Below are positions 24,339 through 33,773 of a DNA stretch of 64,000 bases, piece after piece. Numbering within the stretch: position 1 is the first letter of the stretch; every line of letters begins with the position of its first letter. A program made the position numbers and the translations under genes. The DNA is from JAHEAO01 sp942492375 (lineage in GTDB: Bacteria; Pseudomonadota; Alphaproteobacteria; Rhodobacterales; Rhodobacteraceae): the NCBI GenBank assembly GCA_942492375.1, contig CALOEL010000002.1, forward strand, positions 393,131-457,130, read 5' to 3'. The notes beneath the pieces are model-generated. The model was not told where the DNA came from. It was given only the letters and a program-made list of their open reading frames with translations, and did no database searches.

Positions 24339-26774
24339 ATGGCAGAGGTTCCGTCGCAGGCGCGCGTCGTCATCATTGGCGGCGGTGTCGTCGGCGTGTC
24401 TTCGCTTTACCACCTGGCCAAGGCAGGCTGGACTGACTGTGTCTTGCTGGAAAAGAACGAGCTTACCGCCGGTTCGACCTGGCATGCGGCAGGGAACGTG
24501 CCGACTTTCTCGAATTCCTGGTCGATCATGAACATGCAGCGTTACTCGGCCGAACTCTATCGCGGCCTGGGCGAGGCGGTAGACTACCCGATGAACTACC
24601 ATGTGACCGGCTCTATCAGGCTTGCGCATAGCCGCGAGCGGATGCAGGAATTCGAACGCGTCAAGGGGATGGGGCGTTACCAGGGCATGGATATCGAAAT
24701 CCTTTCGCCGGACGAGATCACCGGCCGCTACCCGTTTGTCGAAACCCACGATCTTGCTGGCGCGCTCTACGATCCTCACGATGGCGACATAGACCCCGCA
24801 CAACTGACGAACGCGCTAGCCAAGGGCGCGCGTGACATGGGCGCGAAAATCATCCGCTTCTGCCCTGCGACAGGCGCGGAGTGGACCGGCAGCGAGTGGA
24901 TCATCTCGACGCCCAACGGCTTGATCCGCTGCGAATACGTGGTGAATGCGGCCGGCTACTACGCGCGCGAAGTCGGCAAGTGGTTCGGTCGGGACGTGCC
25001 GATGATGGTAATGAGCCATCAGTACATGCTTTTCGACGAGATCCCCGAGATCATTGCCTATTCCAAGGAAACCAAGGGGAAGCTGCCGTTGTTGCGGGAC
25101 GTGGATTCTAGCTACTACCTGCGGCAGGAAAAGATGGGCATGAACCTTGGTCCCTATGAGCGGAACTGCAAGGCGCACTGGATCACGCCCGACGATCCGA
25201 TGCCCGAGGATTTCTCGTTCCAGCTCTATCCCGACGATCTCGACCGGCTGGAATGGTATATCAACGACGCAGTGGAACGGGTGCCGATCCTCGGCACTGC
25301 CGGTCTGACCAAGGTCATCAACGGCCCGATCCCCTACGCGCCCGACGGCAATCCGCTGATCGGTCCGATGCCGGGCGTGCCGAACGCTTTCGAGGCCTGC
25401 GTTTTCACCTTCGGGATCTGCCAGGGCGGGGGCGCGGGCAAGGTTCTGGCGGAATGGGTGACCGAGGGCCGGACCGAATGGGACATGTGGTCCTGTGATC
25501 CGCGCCGCTTCACCGGCTATGCGGACGAAGACTACTGCATCGCCAAGGGGATCGAGGTCTACGGCCACGAATATGGCATGCATTTTCCGTATGCCCGCTG
25601 GCCCGCCGGCAAGGACAAGCGCCTGTCAACGCTGCACTCCCGCCTGAAGGACTTGGGCGCAGTCTTCGGTGCCTATAACGGCTGGGAGCGCGCTGACTGG
25701 TTCGCCAAACCGGGTGACGACACAAGTTGGGAGGCCAGCCAGACCTGGGATCGCAACAGCCCTTGGGAGCCCCGGATCAAGGAGGAATGCGAAGCGGTGC
25801 GCGATGGCTGCGGCATCCTTGCCATCTCGGGTTTCACCCGGCTCAAGGTCGAAGGCCCCGGCGCGCGGGACTATATCGACAGTCTCACCGCTTCGCGCCT
25901 GCCGCCCGAGGGCAAGATCGGTCTGATCTATTTCGCCGACGACCGGGGCCGCATCGTGACCGAGATGTCGGCGATGGTGCACGGTCCGGACGAAATCGGG
26001 CTGATCACGGCTGGCGTCGCGCAATGGCATGATGCGGATCTTTTATCGCGGAGGGCGCCGGAGGGGATCGCCGTTACCGACCATTCGGACAAGGTCGAAT
26101 GCCTGCTGATCACCGGTCCGAAAGCGCGCGATATCCTATCGCCCCTGACCGATCACAACCTCGCCGCGCCGTGGCTGTCGGCCAGCTTCGAAGGTCATGT
26201 CGCCGGCAAACCTTGCGCATTGGTCCGGGTGTCCTTCGCTGGCGAACTCGGCTGGGAAATCCATTGCGATCCCGCCGATGCCCCGGCGATTTGGGATGCC
26301 GTGACCGAAGCCGGCGCCAAGCCCTTCGGCATGTTCGCGCTGAACCGGCTGCGGCTGGAGAAGGGCTACCGGGCATGGAAGGGCGATCTTTCCACCGATT
26401 ACACTCTGTTGCAGGGCGGTTTGGACCGGTTCGTCAAGCTCGACAAACCGCAAGATTTCCCCGGCAAGGCAGCGCTTCAGGCGGAACGGCAGCAGGGCGT
26501 CAAGAAACGGTTCGTAACGCTGGCGGTAGAGGCGGGCGAGGCCGACCCACCCTATATGTCCACCCTCTGGCACGACGGAGAGGTCGTCGGAGAGACGACA
26601 TCTGGCGGCTGGGGCTACCGCGTCGATGCCTGCGTCGCACTGGGGATGCTGCGAGCGGATCTGGCGGAACCGGGTACAGAGGTCGAAGTGGAGATCTTCG
26701 GCGAACGCTTCCGGGCAATTGTCCAGCCCGACCAGCCGCTCTGGGACCCCACGAACGAGAGGGTGCGTGCGTGA
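24339..26774 (+). CDS. FAD-dependent oxidoreductase with GcvT domain (dimethylglycine dehydrogenase-like), copy 1
   Basis: The 811-residue protein begins with a DAO-type FAD site (VVIIGGGVVGVSSLYHLAKAG, described by its first residues) and contains TAGSTWHAAG; H49 matches the histidine that binds FAD covalently in dimethylglycine and sarcosine dehydrogenases. The second half, from about residue 430, is a GcvT-type folate-binding domain (KVEGPGARDYID, ELGWEIHCDPADAP) with the C-terminal barrel. Such enzymes oxidise an N-methyl group and pass the one-carbon unit to tetrahydrofolate. It is the first gene of a five-gene operon and overlaps the methyltransferase gene by GTGA. The exact methylamine substrate is unknown. 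Confidence 0.88.
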   Translation: MAEVPSQARVVIIGGGVVGVSSLYHLAKAGWTDCVLLEKNELTAGSTWHAAGNVPTFSNSWSIMNMQRYSAELYRGLGEAVDYPMNYHVTGSIRLAHSRERMQEFERVKGMGRYQGMDIEILSPDEITGRYPFVETHDLAGALYDPHDGDIDPAQLTNALAKGARDMGAKIIRFCPATGAEWTGSEWIISTPNGLIRCEYVVNAAGYYAREVGKWFGRDVPMMVMSHQYMLFDEIPEIIAYSKETKGKLPLLRDVDSSYYLRQEKMGMNLGPYERNCKAHWITPDDPMPEDFSFQLYPDDLDRLEWYINDAVERVPILGTAGLTKVINGPIPYAPDGNPLIGPMPGVPNAFEACVFTFGICQGGGAGKVLAEWVTEGRTEWDMWSCDPRRFTGYADEDYCIAKGIEVYGHEYGMHFPYARWPAGKDKRLSTLHSRLKDLGAVFGAYNGWERADWFAKPGDDTSWEASQTWDRNSPWEPRIKEECEAVRDGCGILAISGFTRLKVEGPGARDYIDSLTASRLPPEGKIGLIYFADDRGRIVTEMSAMVHGPDEIGLITAGVAQWHDADLLSRRAPEGIAVTDHSDKVECLLITGPKARDILSPLTDHNLAAPWLSASFEGHVAGKPCALVRVSFAGELGWEIHCDPADAPAIWDAVTEAGAKPFGMFALNRLRLEKGYRAWKGDLSTDYTLLQGGLDRFVKLDKPQDFPGKAALQAERQQGVKKRFVTLAVEAGEADPPYMSTLWHDGEVVGETTSGGWGYRVDACVALGMLRADLAEPGTEVEVEIFGERFRAIVQPDQPLWDPTNERVRA

Positions 26775-27664
26775 CGAAGATCGTTCTTCTGGACGGCGGT
26801 ATGGGGCAGGAACTGGTCCACAGATCCGGCGACAGGCCAACCAACCTCTGGGCAACCCGTGTCATGCTGGACCATCCCGGCATGGTACAGGAGATCCACG
26901 CGGATTACTTCGCGGCGGGCGCGACGATCGCCACGACGAACACCTATGCTATCCATCACGACCGGCTGATAGGCGAGGGGCTGGACGACCAGTTCGACAC
27001 CCTGCACCGCAATGCCCTGGCCGAAGCGAAGGCCGCGCGCGACGCGCATGGCGGGGGCCGGATTGCCGGGTCCATCGGCCCGCTCATAGCCTCTTACAGA
27101 CCCGACGCGCATCCTCCGCATGACGAGGCGGTCGGGAAATATGCCGAGAACGCCCAACTGCTCGCCCCCGAGGTCGACCTGATCCTGTGCGAGACGGTCG
27201 CGTCCCTGGCCCACGCCCGCGCTGTGCTGGAAGGGGCGCTAACTGCGGGCAAACCCGTTTGGCTCTCGGTGACCGTTGATGACGAGGATGGCGCATGTCT
27301 GCGCTCTGGCGAGGCTGTCGCTGACGTCGCCCCGATCGCCATGATGGGCGCGGCGGCCCTGCTGGTGAATTGCTCGGCACCCGAGGCGATGGCCGCGGGG
27401 CTGAAGGCAATTGGCCGCGCCGGGCTGCCCATCGGCGTCTACGCCAACGGATTCGAACGCATCACCAAGGACTTCCTGAAGGACAAGCCGACCGTCGACA
27501 GCCTTCATCCTCGCCGCGACCTCGGCCCCGAAGCCTATGCAAGATACGCCCTCGGCTGGGTCGAGCAAGGCGCCTCGATTGTCGGCGGTTGCTGCGAGGT
27601 CGGACCCGCCCATATCGCCGAACTTTCCCGCGCGCTGAAGGCGGCGGGCCACGAGGTCGTCTGA
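26771..27664 (+). CDS. Homocysteine S-methyltransferase family protein
   Basis: Starting at the GTG that overlaps the previous stop, the product has 297 residues. The zinc-binding cysteines of the family are present: VNCSAPE (C201) and GGCCEVGP (C274, C275). The N-terminal LLDGGMGQEL and TNTYAIHHDRL also match. The family transfers a methyl group from betaines, S-methylmethionine or corrinoid to homocysteine, giving methionine. Between two dimethylglycine-dehydrogenase-like genes and near an MttB-like gene, a betaine-type methyl donor or another quaternary amine is the likely substrate. The gene sits tightly inside the operon (one base before the next ATG). Confidence 0.87.
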   Translation: MTKIVLLDGGMGQELVHRSGDRPTNLWATRVMLDHPGMVQEIHADYFAAGATIATTNTYAIHHDRLIGEGLDDQFDTLHRNALAEAKAARDAHGGGRIAGSIGPLIASYRPDAHPPHDEAVGKYAENAQLLAPEVDLILCETVASLAHARAVLEGALTAGKPVWLSVTVDDEDGACLRSGEAVADVAPIAMMGAAALLVNCSAPEAMAAGLKAIGRAGLPIGVYANGFERITKDFLKDKPTVDSLHPRRDLGPEAYARYALGWVEQGASIVGGCCEVGPAHIAELSRALKAAGHEVV

Positions 27665-27665
27665 C

Positions 27666-30110
27666 ATGGTCACTGTCCCCACCCATGCCCGCGTCGTCAT
27701 CATCGGTGGTGGCGTTTCCGGTTGTTCTGTCGCCTATCATCTGGCGAAACTCGGCTGGACCGACGTCGTCCTGCTGGAACGCAAACAACTGACCTGCGGC
27801 ACGACCTGGCACGCGGCCGGACTGATCGGCCAGTTGCGTCCCAGCCAGAACCTGACCCGGCTGGCGAAGTACTCTGCCGATCTCTACGTGAAGCTGGAGG
27901 CAGAGACCGGCATCGCAACGGGGATGAGGCAGAACGGCTCGATCACTGTCGCCCTGACCGAGCATCGGCGAGAGGAGATTCTGCGACAGGCGACGCTCGC
28001 CCGCGCATTCCACGTGGAGGTTCAGGAGATCAGCGCTTCGGAGGCGGAGACGATGTATCCGCATCTGAACGTCGCGGATGTCATCGCCGCCGTGCATCTG
28101 CCCGGTGACGGCCAGTGCGACCCGGCCAACATCGCGATGGCGTTGGCCAAGGGCGCGCGGCAGAAGGGCGCGCAGATCATCGAGGGTGTCAAGGCCACCA
28201 GGATCACGACCAACGACGGCAAAGTGACCGGCGTCGATTGGGCGCAGGGCGCTGAAACCGGCCATATCGCTGCTGATATCATCGTCAATTGCGGTGGCAT
28301 GTGGGGCAGGGCGCTTGCGGCCCAGAATGGTGTCACGCTGCCGCTTCACGCCTGCGAACATTTCTATATCGTCACCGAGCCGGTCGCGGGCCTTGCGAAC
28401 CTGCCGGTTCTGCGGGTGCCCGATGAATGCGCCTATTACAAGGAGGATGCGGGCAAGCTGCTTCTGGGCGCGTTCGAGCCAAAGGCGAAGCCCTGGGGCA
28501 TGAACGGCATCCCCGAGGATTTCTGTTTTGACCAATTGCCCGAGGATTTCGACCATTTCGAGCCGATCCTGGAGGCCGCTGTCAACCGGATGCCCTTCCT
28601 CGCCGATGCCGGTATCCATACGTTCTTCAACGGCCCCGAGAGTTTCACCCCCGACGACCGTTATTACCTTGGCGAGGCACCTGAGGTCAGCGGTTACTGG
28701 ATCGCCGCCGGCTACAACTCCATCGGCATCGTCTCGTCGGGCGGTGCGGGCTTTGCCCTCGCGCAGTGGCTGCACGACGGCGAGCCGCCCTTCGACCTTT
28801 GGGAGGTCGACATCCGCCGTGCCCAGCCCTTCCAGAAGAACCGCCGTTACCTGAAAGAGCGCGTGACCGAAACACTCGGCCTGCTCTACGGCGACCATTA
28901 CCCCTACCGGCAGGTCGCCACAGCACGGGGCATCCGCCGTTCGCCGATCCATCAGCAACTTGCCGACCGGGGCGCCGTCTTCGGCGAACTCGCCGGATGG
29001 GAACGCGCCAACTGGTTCGCCAACCCGGGGCAGGAGCGGGAATACAAATACGACTGGCACGGCCAGAACTGGTTTGACAACCAGCGCGCCGAGCACATGG
29101 CAGTGCGCGAAAAGGTCGGACTTTTCGACATGACCTCGTTCGGCAAGATCCGGGTCGAGGGGTGCGACGCCACCGCCTTCCTGCAAAAGATGTGCGCCAA
29201 CGACATCGACACCGAACCGGGCCGGATCACCTATACCCAGATGCTGAACGCGAAGGCGTGCATCGAGTGTGATCTGACGGTCACGCGCCTGTCCGAAACC
29301 GCGCATCTTCTGATCGTTCCCGCCGCGACGCTGCAACGCGACCTCGCCTGGCTCCGCCGTCATGTCGGCGACGCCTTCGCGGTTGTCACTGATGCCACTG
29401 CGGCCGAATCCGTGCTTTGCGTCATGGGTCCGAATGCCCGTGATCTGTTGCAATCGGTCAGTCCGAACGATTTCAGCAACGCCGCACATCCCTTCGGCAC
29501 GGCGCGCGAGATCGAGATCGGCATGGGGCTGGCGCGGGCGCACCGCGTCACCTATGTCGGCGAACTCGGATGGGAAATCTATGTTCCGACCGACCAGACA
29601 GCCCACGTCTTCGAAACCCTGATGGATGCGGGGAGCGGCCACGGCCTGACCCTCGCGGGTCTGCACACACTGGACTCTTGCCGTATCGAAAAGGCGTTCC
29701 GCCATTTCGGCCATGACATCACCGATGAGGATCACGTGCTAGAAGCCGGCCTCGGTTTCGCGGTGAAGCCGGACAAGGGAGAATTCATCGGTCGAGACGC
29801 GGTGCTGCGCAAACGCGACGCGGGCCTTGCCCGCCGCATGGTCCAGTTTTGCCTGAAAGACCCCGAACCGTTCCTTTTCCACAACGAGGCGTTGATTCGC
29901 GACGGCAAGATCGTCTCGATCATCACCTCGGGGAATTACGGGCACGCGCTCGGCGGTGCCATCGGCATGGGCTATGTCCCGTGCGAAGGGCAATCCGCCG
30001 AGGACGTGCTTTCCAGCAGCTATGAGATCGAAATCGCGGGCCGGCGCTTCCCGGCGGAGGCATCGCTGAAACCGCTCTACGACCCCAGGTCAGAGCGGGT
30101 GCGCGCCTGA
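27666..30110 (+). CDS. FAD-dependent oxidoreductase with GcvT domain (dimethylglycine dehydrogenase-like), copy 2
   Basis: A second 814-residue flavoprotein of the same design as the one at 24339: DAO-type FAD site (VVIIGGGVSGCSVAYHL), LTCGTTWHAAG with the probable flavin-linking H49, a middle FAO domain, and a C-terminal GcvT part (EGCDATAFLQKMCAND, GELGWEIYVP). The two copies are clearly related but diverged along their length, so they probably act on different N-methyl compounds or on successive demethylation steps. The second resembles classical dimethylglycine/sarcosine dehydrogenases more closely to my eye. The gene starts one base after the homocysteine methyltransferase stop. Confidence 0.88.
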   Translation: MVTVPTHARVVIIGGGVSGCSVAYHLAKLGWTDVVLLERKQLTCGTTWHAAGLIGQLRPSQNLTRLAKYSADLYVKLEAETGIATGMRQNGSITVALTEHRREEILRQATLARAFHVEVQEISASEAETMYPHLNVADVIAAVHLPGDGQCDPANIAMALAKGARQKGAQIIEGVKATRITTNDGKVTGVDWAQGAETGHIAADIIVNCGGMWGRALAAQNGVTLPLHACEHFYIVTEPVAGLANLPVLRVPDECAYYKEDAGKLLLGAFEPKAKPWGMNGIPEDFCFDQLPEDFDHFEPILEAAVNRMPFLADAGIHTFFNGPESFTPDDRYYLGEAPEVSGYWIAAGYNSIGIVSSGGAGFALAQWLHDGEPPFDLWEVDIRRAQPFQKNRRYLKERVTETLGLLYGDHYPYRQVATARGIRRSPIHQQLADRGAVFGELAGWERANWFANPGQEREYKYDWHGQNWFDNQRAEHMAVREKVGLFDMTSFGKIRVEGCDATAFLQKMCANDIDTEPGRITYTQMLNAKACIECDLTVTRLSETAHLLIVPAATLQRDLAWLRRHVGDAFAVVTDATAAESVLCVMGPNARDLLQSVSPNDFSNAAHPFGTAREIEIGMGLARAHRVTYVGELGWEIYVPTDQTAHVFETLMDAGSGHGLTLAGLHTLDSCRIEKAFRHFGHDITDEDHVLEAGLGFAVKPDKGEFIGRDAVLRKRDAGLARRMVQFCLKDPEPFLFHNEALIRDGKIVSIITSGNYGHALGGAIGMGYVPCEGQSAEDVLSSSYEIEIAGRRFPAEASLKPLYDPRSERVRA

Positions 30111-30125
30111 CCCCGGAGAGCTGAC

Positions 30126-31664
30126 ATGAGCGCCGAACCCGATCCCAAATCCCGTCGCGCCGGAGGCCGCGAGGCGCGCCGTGCCCTGCGCTCCGCGCCG
30201 CTGGCAGAGGCCAAACGTCCGGTTCGCGCAGGGATGCCCGGCGGGCAGTACAAGCCGATGTCGGACGCCAACATCCAGCGTATCCACGAGGCAGCGCTTG
30301 ACGCCCTGGAACAGATCGGCTTCGGCAGCGCTCCTCCTACAGGTGTCGAGATCCTGACCGGCGCGGGCTGTATTCAGGGCCAAGATGGCCGCATCCGCGT
30401 CCCCCGCGCGCTGGCCGAGGATATGCTCGCGGTCGCTGCCCGCGACATTACGCTGTGCGGCCGCGACCCCAGGCACGATCTCCACCTCTCGGGCACCCGC
30501 GTCCATTACGGCACGGCGGGCGCGGCGGTTCATATCGTCGACACTGAGCGGAACGAGTACCGCGAATCCACCGCCAAGGATCTGCACATGGCGGCGAAAC
30601 TGGTGCAGCATCTCGACAACGTGCATTTCTTCCAGCGCCCGATGGTCTGCCGTGACGTGACCGATAACTTCGACATGGATATCAATACGCTCTACGGATC
30701 TTTGGCGGGAACGACCAAGCATATCGGCACCAGCTTTTCGGAGCCGCACCACGTTCCGGGCTGCATGGACCTTCTCCACGCTGTCGCGGGGGATGAGGCG
30801 ACATGGCGTGCGCGTCCCTTCGTCTCCAACTCGAACTGCTTCGTCGTCCCGCCAATGAAATTCGCCGAGGAAAGCTGCGACACGATGGAACAATGCGTCC
30901 GCGCCGGGATGCCGGTGCTGCTGCTCTCGGCCGGGCAGGCCGGGGCGACCGCGCCCGCGCCTCTGGCGCTCGCCATCGTGCAGGCGGTCGCCGAATGCAT
31001 CATGGGCGTCGTCTACGTCAATGCGATGGCCCCCGGCCATCCGGCGATCTTCGGCACCTGGCCCTTCGTCTCTGACTTGCGTTCCGGCGCGATGTCCGGC
31101 GGCTCCGGGGAACAGGCGCTGCTGACGGCCGGCTGCGCTCAGATGCACCATTTCTACGGGCTGCCGGGCGGGGCCGCCGCAGGCATCGCCGACGCGAAAA
31201 TGCCCGACATGCAGGCGGGCTGGGAGCAGGCGATCTCCAACGTTATGGCGGGATTGTCCGGCCTCAACATGATCTACGAGGCGGTCGGCATGCATGCCTC
31301 CCTCCTCGGTTTCTGCATGGAGTCGCTGGTGCTGGGCGATGACCTTCTGGGGCAGGCATTGCGCTGCGTGCGCGGCATCGACGTGACCGAAGATTCGGTT
31401 TCCATCGAGGCAATGAAAGCCGTCTGCATGGGCGGTCCCGGCCACTATCTCGGCTCGGACCAAACGCTGGGGCTGATGCAAACCGAATACATCTACCCTG
31501 CCGTCGCTGACCGCTTGTCACCAAAGGAATGGGCCGAGGTCGGCAAGCCCGAACTTCTGCCCCGCGCCCGCGACCGGATGGCGCGAATCCTTGCCGAATG
31601 GCAACCCACGATCGATCCCGCCACCGACCGCGCGATCCGGGCCAAGTACAACATCCATTTCTAG
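30126..31664 (+). CDS. MttB-family (trimethylamine methyltransferase-like) protein without pyrrolysine
   Basis: The 512-residue protein has the MttB superfamily TIM-barrel pattern: MSDANIQRIHEAALDALEQIG near the start, GVEILTGAGC, a central VSNSNCFVVPPMKF region and a C-terminal GGPGHYLGSDQTL segment ending in IRAKYNIHF. No in-frame amber codon interrupts it, so it belongs to the non-pyrrolysine branch, members of which demethylate glycine betaine or other quaternary amines and hand the methyl group to a cognate corrinoid protein. No corrinoid-protein gene is visible in this window, so the partner must be elsewhere or the mechanism differs. Fourth gene of the operon, 15 bases after the flavoprotein stop. 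Confidence 0.87.
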   Translation: MSAEPDPKSRRAGGREARRALRSAPLAEAKRPVRAGMPGGQYKPMSDANIQRIHEAALDALEQIGFGSAPPTGVEILTGAGCIQGQDGRIRVPRALAEDMLAVAARDITLCGRDPRHDLHLSGTRVHYGTAGAAVHIVDTERNEYRESTAKDLHMAAKLVQHLDNVHFFQRPMVCRDVTDNFDMDINTLYGSLAGTTKHIGTSFSEPHHVPGCMDLLHAVAGDEATWRARPFVSNSNCFVVPPMKFAEESCDTMEQCVRAGMPVLLLSAGQAGATAPAPLALAIVQAVAECIMGVVYVNAMAPGHPAIFGTWPFVSDLRSGAMSGGSGEQALLTAGCAQMHHFYGLPGGAAAGIADAKMPDMQAGWEQAISNVMAGLSGLNMIYEAVGMHASLLGFCMESLVLGDDLLGQALRCVRGIDVTEDSVSIEAMKAVCMGGPGHYLGSDQTLGLMQTEYIYPAVADRLSPKEWAEVGKPELLPRARDRMARILAEWQPTIDPATDRAIRAKYNIHF

Positions 31665-31673
31665 GAACAGCCC

Positions 31674-32573
31674 ATGCGCTACGGTTACATCGGCCTCGGA
31701 AATCTTGGCGGCCACCTTGCGGCCTCGCTCCTGGATGCGGGCTTTCCCGTCACCGTCCACGACCGCGCCCGAAATTTGGCTGATCGCCACATCGCCGCAG
31801 GCAGCCAGTGGGCCGCAAGCCCCGCCGAACTGGCGACAGACTGCGATGCCGTCATCACCTGCCTGCCGTCCCCCGCTGTGTCCGAGGCGGTTCTGACCGA
31901 AGTCCTGACCACTCTCAAACCCGGCAGCACATGGATCGAGACCTCGACCCTCGGCCGGGACGACATCCTGCGCCTTGCCGCCATCGCCGAGGCAAAGGGC
32001 GTCCGCGTCATGGAGGCCCCGGTCACCGGCGGCGTCCACCTTGCTGCGCAGGGCAAGATCACCGTGCTGGCGGGCGGTGACAAGGATCTGTTCGAGCTGC
32101 ACCATCCGGCGCTCGAGGCCATGGGCGGCCAAATTTTCCACATGGGGCCATTAGGATCCGCCGCGATCATCAAGGTCATCACCAACATGCTGGCCTTCAT
32201 CCACCTGGTCGCCGACGGCGAGGCGCTGATGTTGGCCAAGCAGGGCGGACTCGATCTTGCCCAAGCCTGGAAAGCCATCGCCGCCTCGTCGGGCTCCAGT
32301 TTCGTCCATGAAACCGAGGGCCAGCTGATCCTCAATGGCAGCTACGACATCGCCTTCACCATGGACCTCGCGCTGAAAGACCTCGGCTTCGCGATGGGCT
32401 TTGGCCGCGAATTCGGCGTGCCGCTCGACCTTGCAGCGCTGACCAACCAGACGTTCGTCAAGGGGCGCGCCGCTTATGGCGGACAGGCGCAATCCACCCA
32501 GATCGTCAAGCTGCTCGAGGATGCGCTGGGAACCGATCTGCGGGCCGACGGTTTCCCCGATCGGCTGGAATAG
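31674..32573 (+). CDS. NAD(P)-dependent beta-hydroxyacid dehydrogenase (3-hydroxyisobutyrate dehydrogenase family)
   Basis: The 299-residue enzyme starts with the Rossmann motif GYIGLGNLGGHLAASLLDAG. It has the family substrate loop EAPVTGGVHLAAQG and the catalytic lysine in IIKVITNM (about 166), then the helical C-terminal domain. Members reduce or oxidise short beta-hydroxyacids or semialdehydes such as 3-hydroxyisobutyrate, tartronate semialdehyde or succinic semialdehyde. Being last in the demethylation operon, it may handle the carbon skeleton left after the methyl groups are removed; this suggests the substrate could be more complex than glycine betaine. Confidence 0.85.
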   Translation: MRYGYIGLGNLGGHLAASLLDAGFPVTVHDRARNLADRHIAAGSQWAASPAELATDCDAVITCLPSPAVSEAVLTEVLTTLKPGSTWIETSTLGRDDILRLAAIAEAKGVRVMEAPVTGGVHLAAQGKITVLAGGDKDLFELHHPALEAMGGQIFHMGPLGSAAIIKVITNMLAFIHLVADGEALMLAKQGGLDLAQAWKAIAASSGSSFVHETEGQLILNGSYDIAFTMDLALKDLGFAMGFGREFGVPLDLAALTNQTFVKGRAAYGGQAQSTQIVKLLEDALGTDLRADGFPDRLE

Positions 32574-32589
32574 TGATCTGAAACGACAA

Positions 32590-32610
32590 AACCCGGCCAT
32601 CGACCGGGTT
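32590..32610. terminator. Hairpin AACCCGG-N7-CCGGGTT, likely bidirectional terminator
   Basis: A 7-bp perfect stem lies 17 bases after the stop of the beta-hydroxyacid dehydrogenase gene. Read on the minus strand it is followed by TTTTGTCGTTT, a fair U-tract, so it can end the minus-strand transcript from the small ORF and truA. On the plus strand the following bases are less U-rich. Confidence 0.6.
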
Positions 32611-32641
32611 CTTCAATGCGCCGAGCACAGATGAGTGGGGC

Positions 32642-32788
32642 TCAGACCTCTTCCTCGCCGGTGTCGATCAGCCAGCCGCCGGGACCCGCGATATCGTCGG
32701 GCAGAAGCAGGATCATCGCTTCGCGCAATGCGATGCAGGCCATTGCAGCGAGGGCGAGCTGGTCGAAAGTGATCGTCGTGAATTCCAT
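32642..32788 (-). CDS. Small hypothetical protein, 48 residues
   Basis: A short ORF downstream of truA on the same strand starts at ATG with GGAGAG eight bases upstream and ends just before a terminator-like hairpin. It encodes a protein with a hydrophobic middle (LALAAMACIALREAMILLL) and an acidic tail (DTGEEEV). No family was recognised. A ribosome binding site and terminator in the right places favour a real gene, but it could also be chance. Confidence 0.4.
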   Translation of the reverse strand: MEFTTITFDQLALAAMACIALREAMILLLPDDIAGPGGWLIDTGEEEV

Positions 32789-32875
32789 CTTGGTCTCTCC
32801 GGTCTTGCGTTGCCACCTTGTCTCAAGGATTCGGGGCGCAAAAATGGCGCAAAAGGGACCATTCCAGAAAATCAC

Positions 32876-33643
32876 TCACGAGAAGGGGTCGGCCTTGTAA
32901 CGGACGTCCTTCAGATAAAGACCCTGAGGAGGAGAAACCGGTCCGCAAGCCGCCCGATTCCGTATATCGAGTGCCTTGGCCACATCCTCGGGCGTCCACG
33001 CGCCTGCCCCGACGCGTTCCAACGTGCCGACAATGCTGCGCACCTGGTTGTGCAGGAAACTGCGTGCACGCAAATGAAAGCGGAACTCGCGCCCGCCGGG
33101 GTAGTCCAGTTCTTCGATCCGCAACTCGTCGAGCGTCTTGACCGCACTTTCGGCCTGGCATTCGGAGGAACGGAAAGTCGTGAAATCATGCTTGCCCAAA
33201 AGGCAGCCAGCGGCGGCCTGCATCGAGTCGCAATCAAGCGAATTGCGAACCTGCCAGACACGGCCACGGTCATGCACGACGGGCGCTCGCCGCACCACCA
33301 GCCGGAACAGGTAGCGCCGCTCTAAGGCAGAGAACCGGGCATGAAAGGCCTCATCCACGCGCGCCGCGGCGACCACGGCGACCGGCTGCGGTTTCAGGTG
33401 GTGGTTGAGCGCCTCCATCAGTCGGAACGCGTCCCACTCTCGCGCGAGGTCGCAATGCGCGACCTGCCCAAGCGCATGGACGCCGGAATCGGTCCGGCCC
33501 GCCGCCGCGATCGAGGGCAGATCGGATTCCAGGCAAGAAAGCGTCTCTTCGACCGCTTGCTGCACCGAAGGGTGGTCCTTCTGCCGCTGCCAGCCTGCGA
33601 AGGGACCCCCGTCATATTCGATTTTCAATGCGTATCTCGGCAT
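32876..33643 (-). CDS. truA: tRNA pseudouridine synthase A
   Basis: The protein of 255 residues begins MPRYALKIEYDGGPFAGWQR and contains the catalytic aspartate D52 in AAGRTDSGVHALGQ, both diagnostic of TruA. It converts uridines 38-40 of the tRNA anticodon stem to pseudouridine. Further family segments are FHARFSALERRYLFRLV and RARSFLHNQVRSIVGTL. Full length for the family. It is divergent from the ycjX-like operon. Confidence 0.95.
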   Translation of the reverse strand: MPRYALKIEYDGGPFAGWQRQKDHPSVQQAVEETLSCLESDLPSIAAAGRTDSGVHALGQVAHCDLAREWDAFRLMEALNHHLKPQPVAVVAAARVDEAFHARFSALERRYLFRLVVRRAPVVHDRGRVWQVRNSLDCDSMQAAAGCLLGKHDFTTFRSSECQAESAVKTLDELRIEELDYPGGREFRFHLRARSFLHNQVRSIVGTLERVGAGAWTPEDVAKALDIRNRAACGPVSPPQGLYLKDVRYKADPFS

Positions 33644-33773
33644 GGCCGGGGATTACCCCGCGCGACCGGTCTTGGCAATCGGACGGCCTGCCTGATCCTT
33701 GGGGGTCCGTACCCCTAGCGGTTCGCCCCCGTGCCGCCTATGTTGTGGCGCAAGACAAACGAGGGCAGGGCAT

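Noticed and set aside
27462..29735. 757-codon open frame on the minus strand
   Set aside because: It runs antisense through the DMGDH-like gene at 27666 and shows no domain of its own.
30126..31664. Pyrrolysine-containing MttB
   Set aside because: There is no in-frame TAG before the natural stop and no pyl genes; it belongs to the non-pyrrolysine branch.
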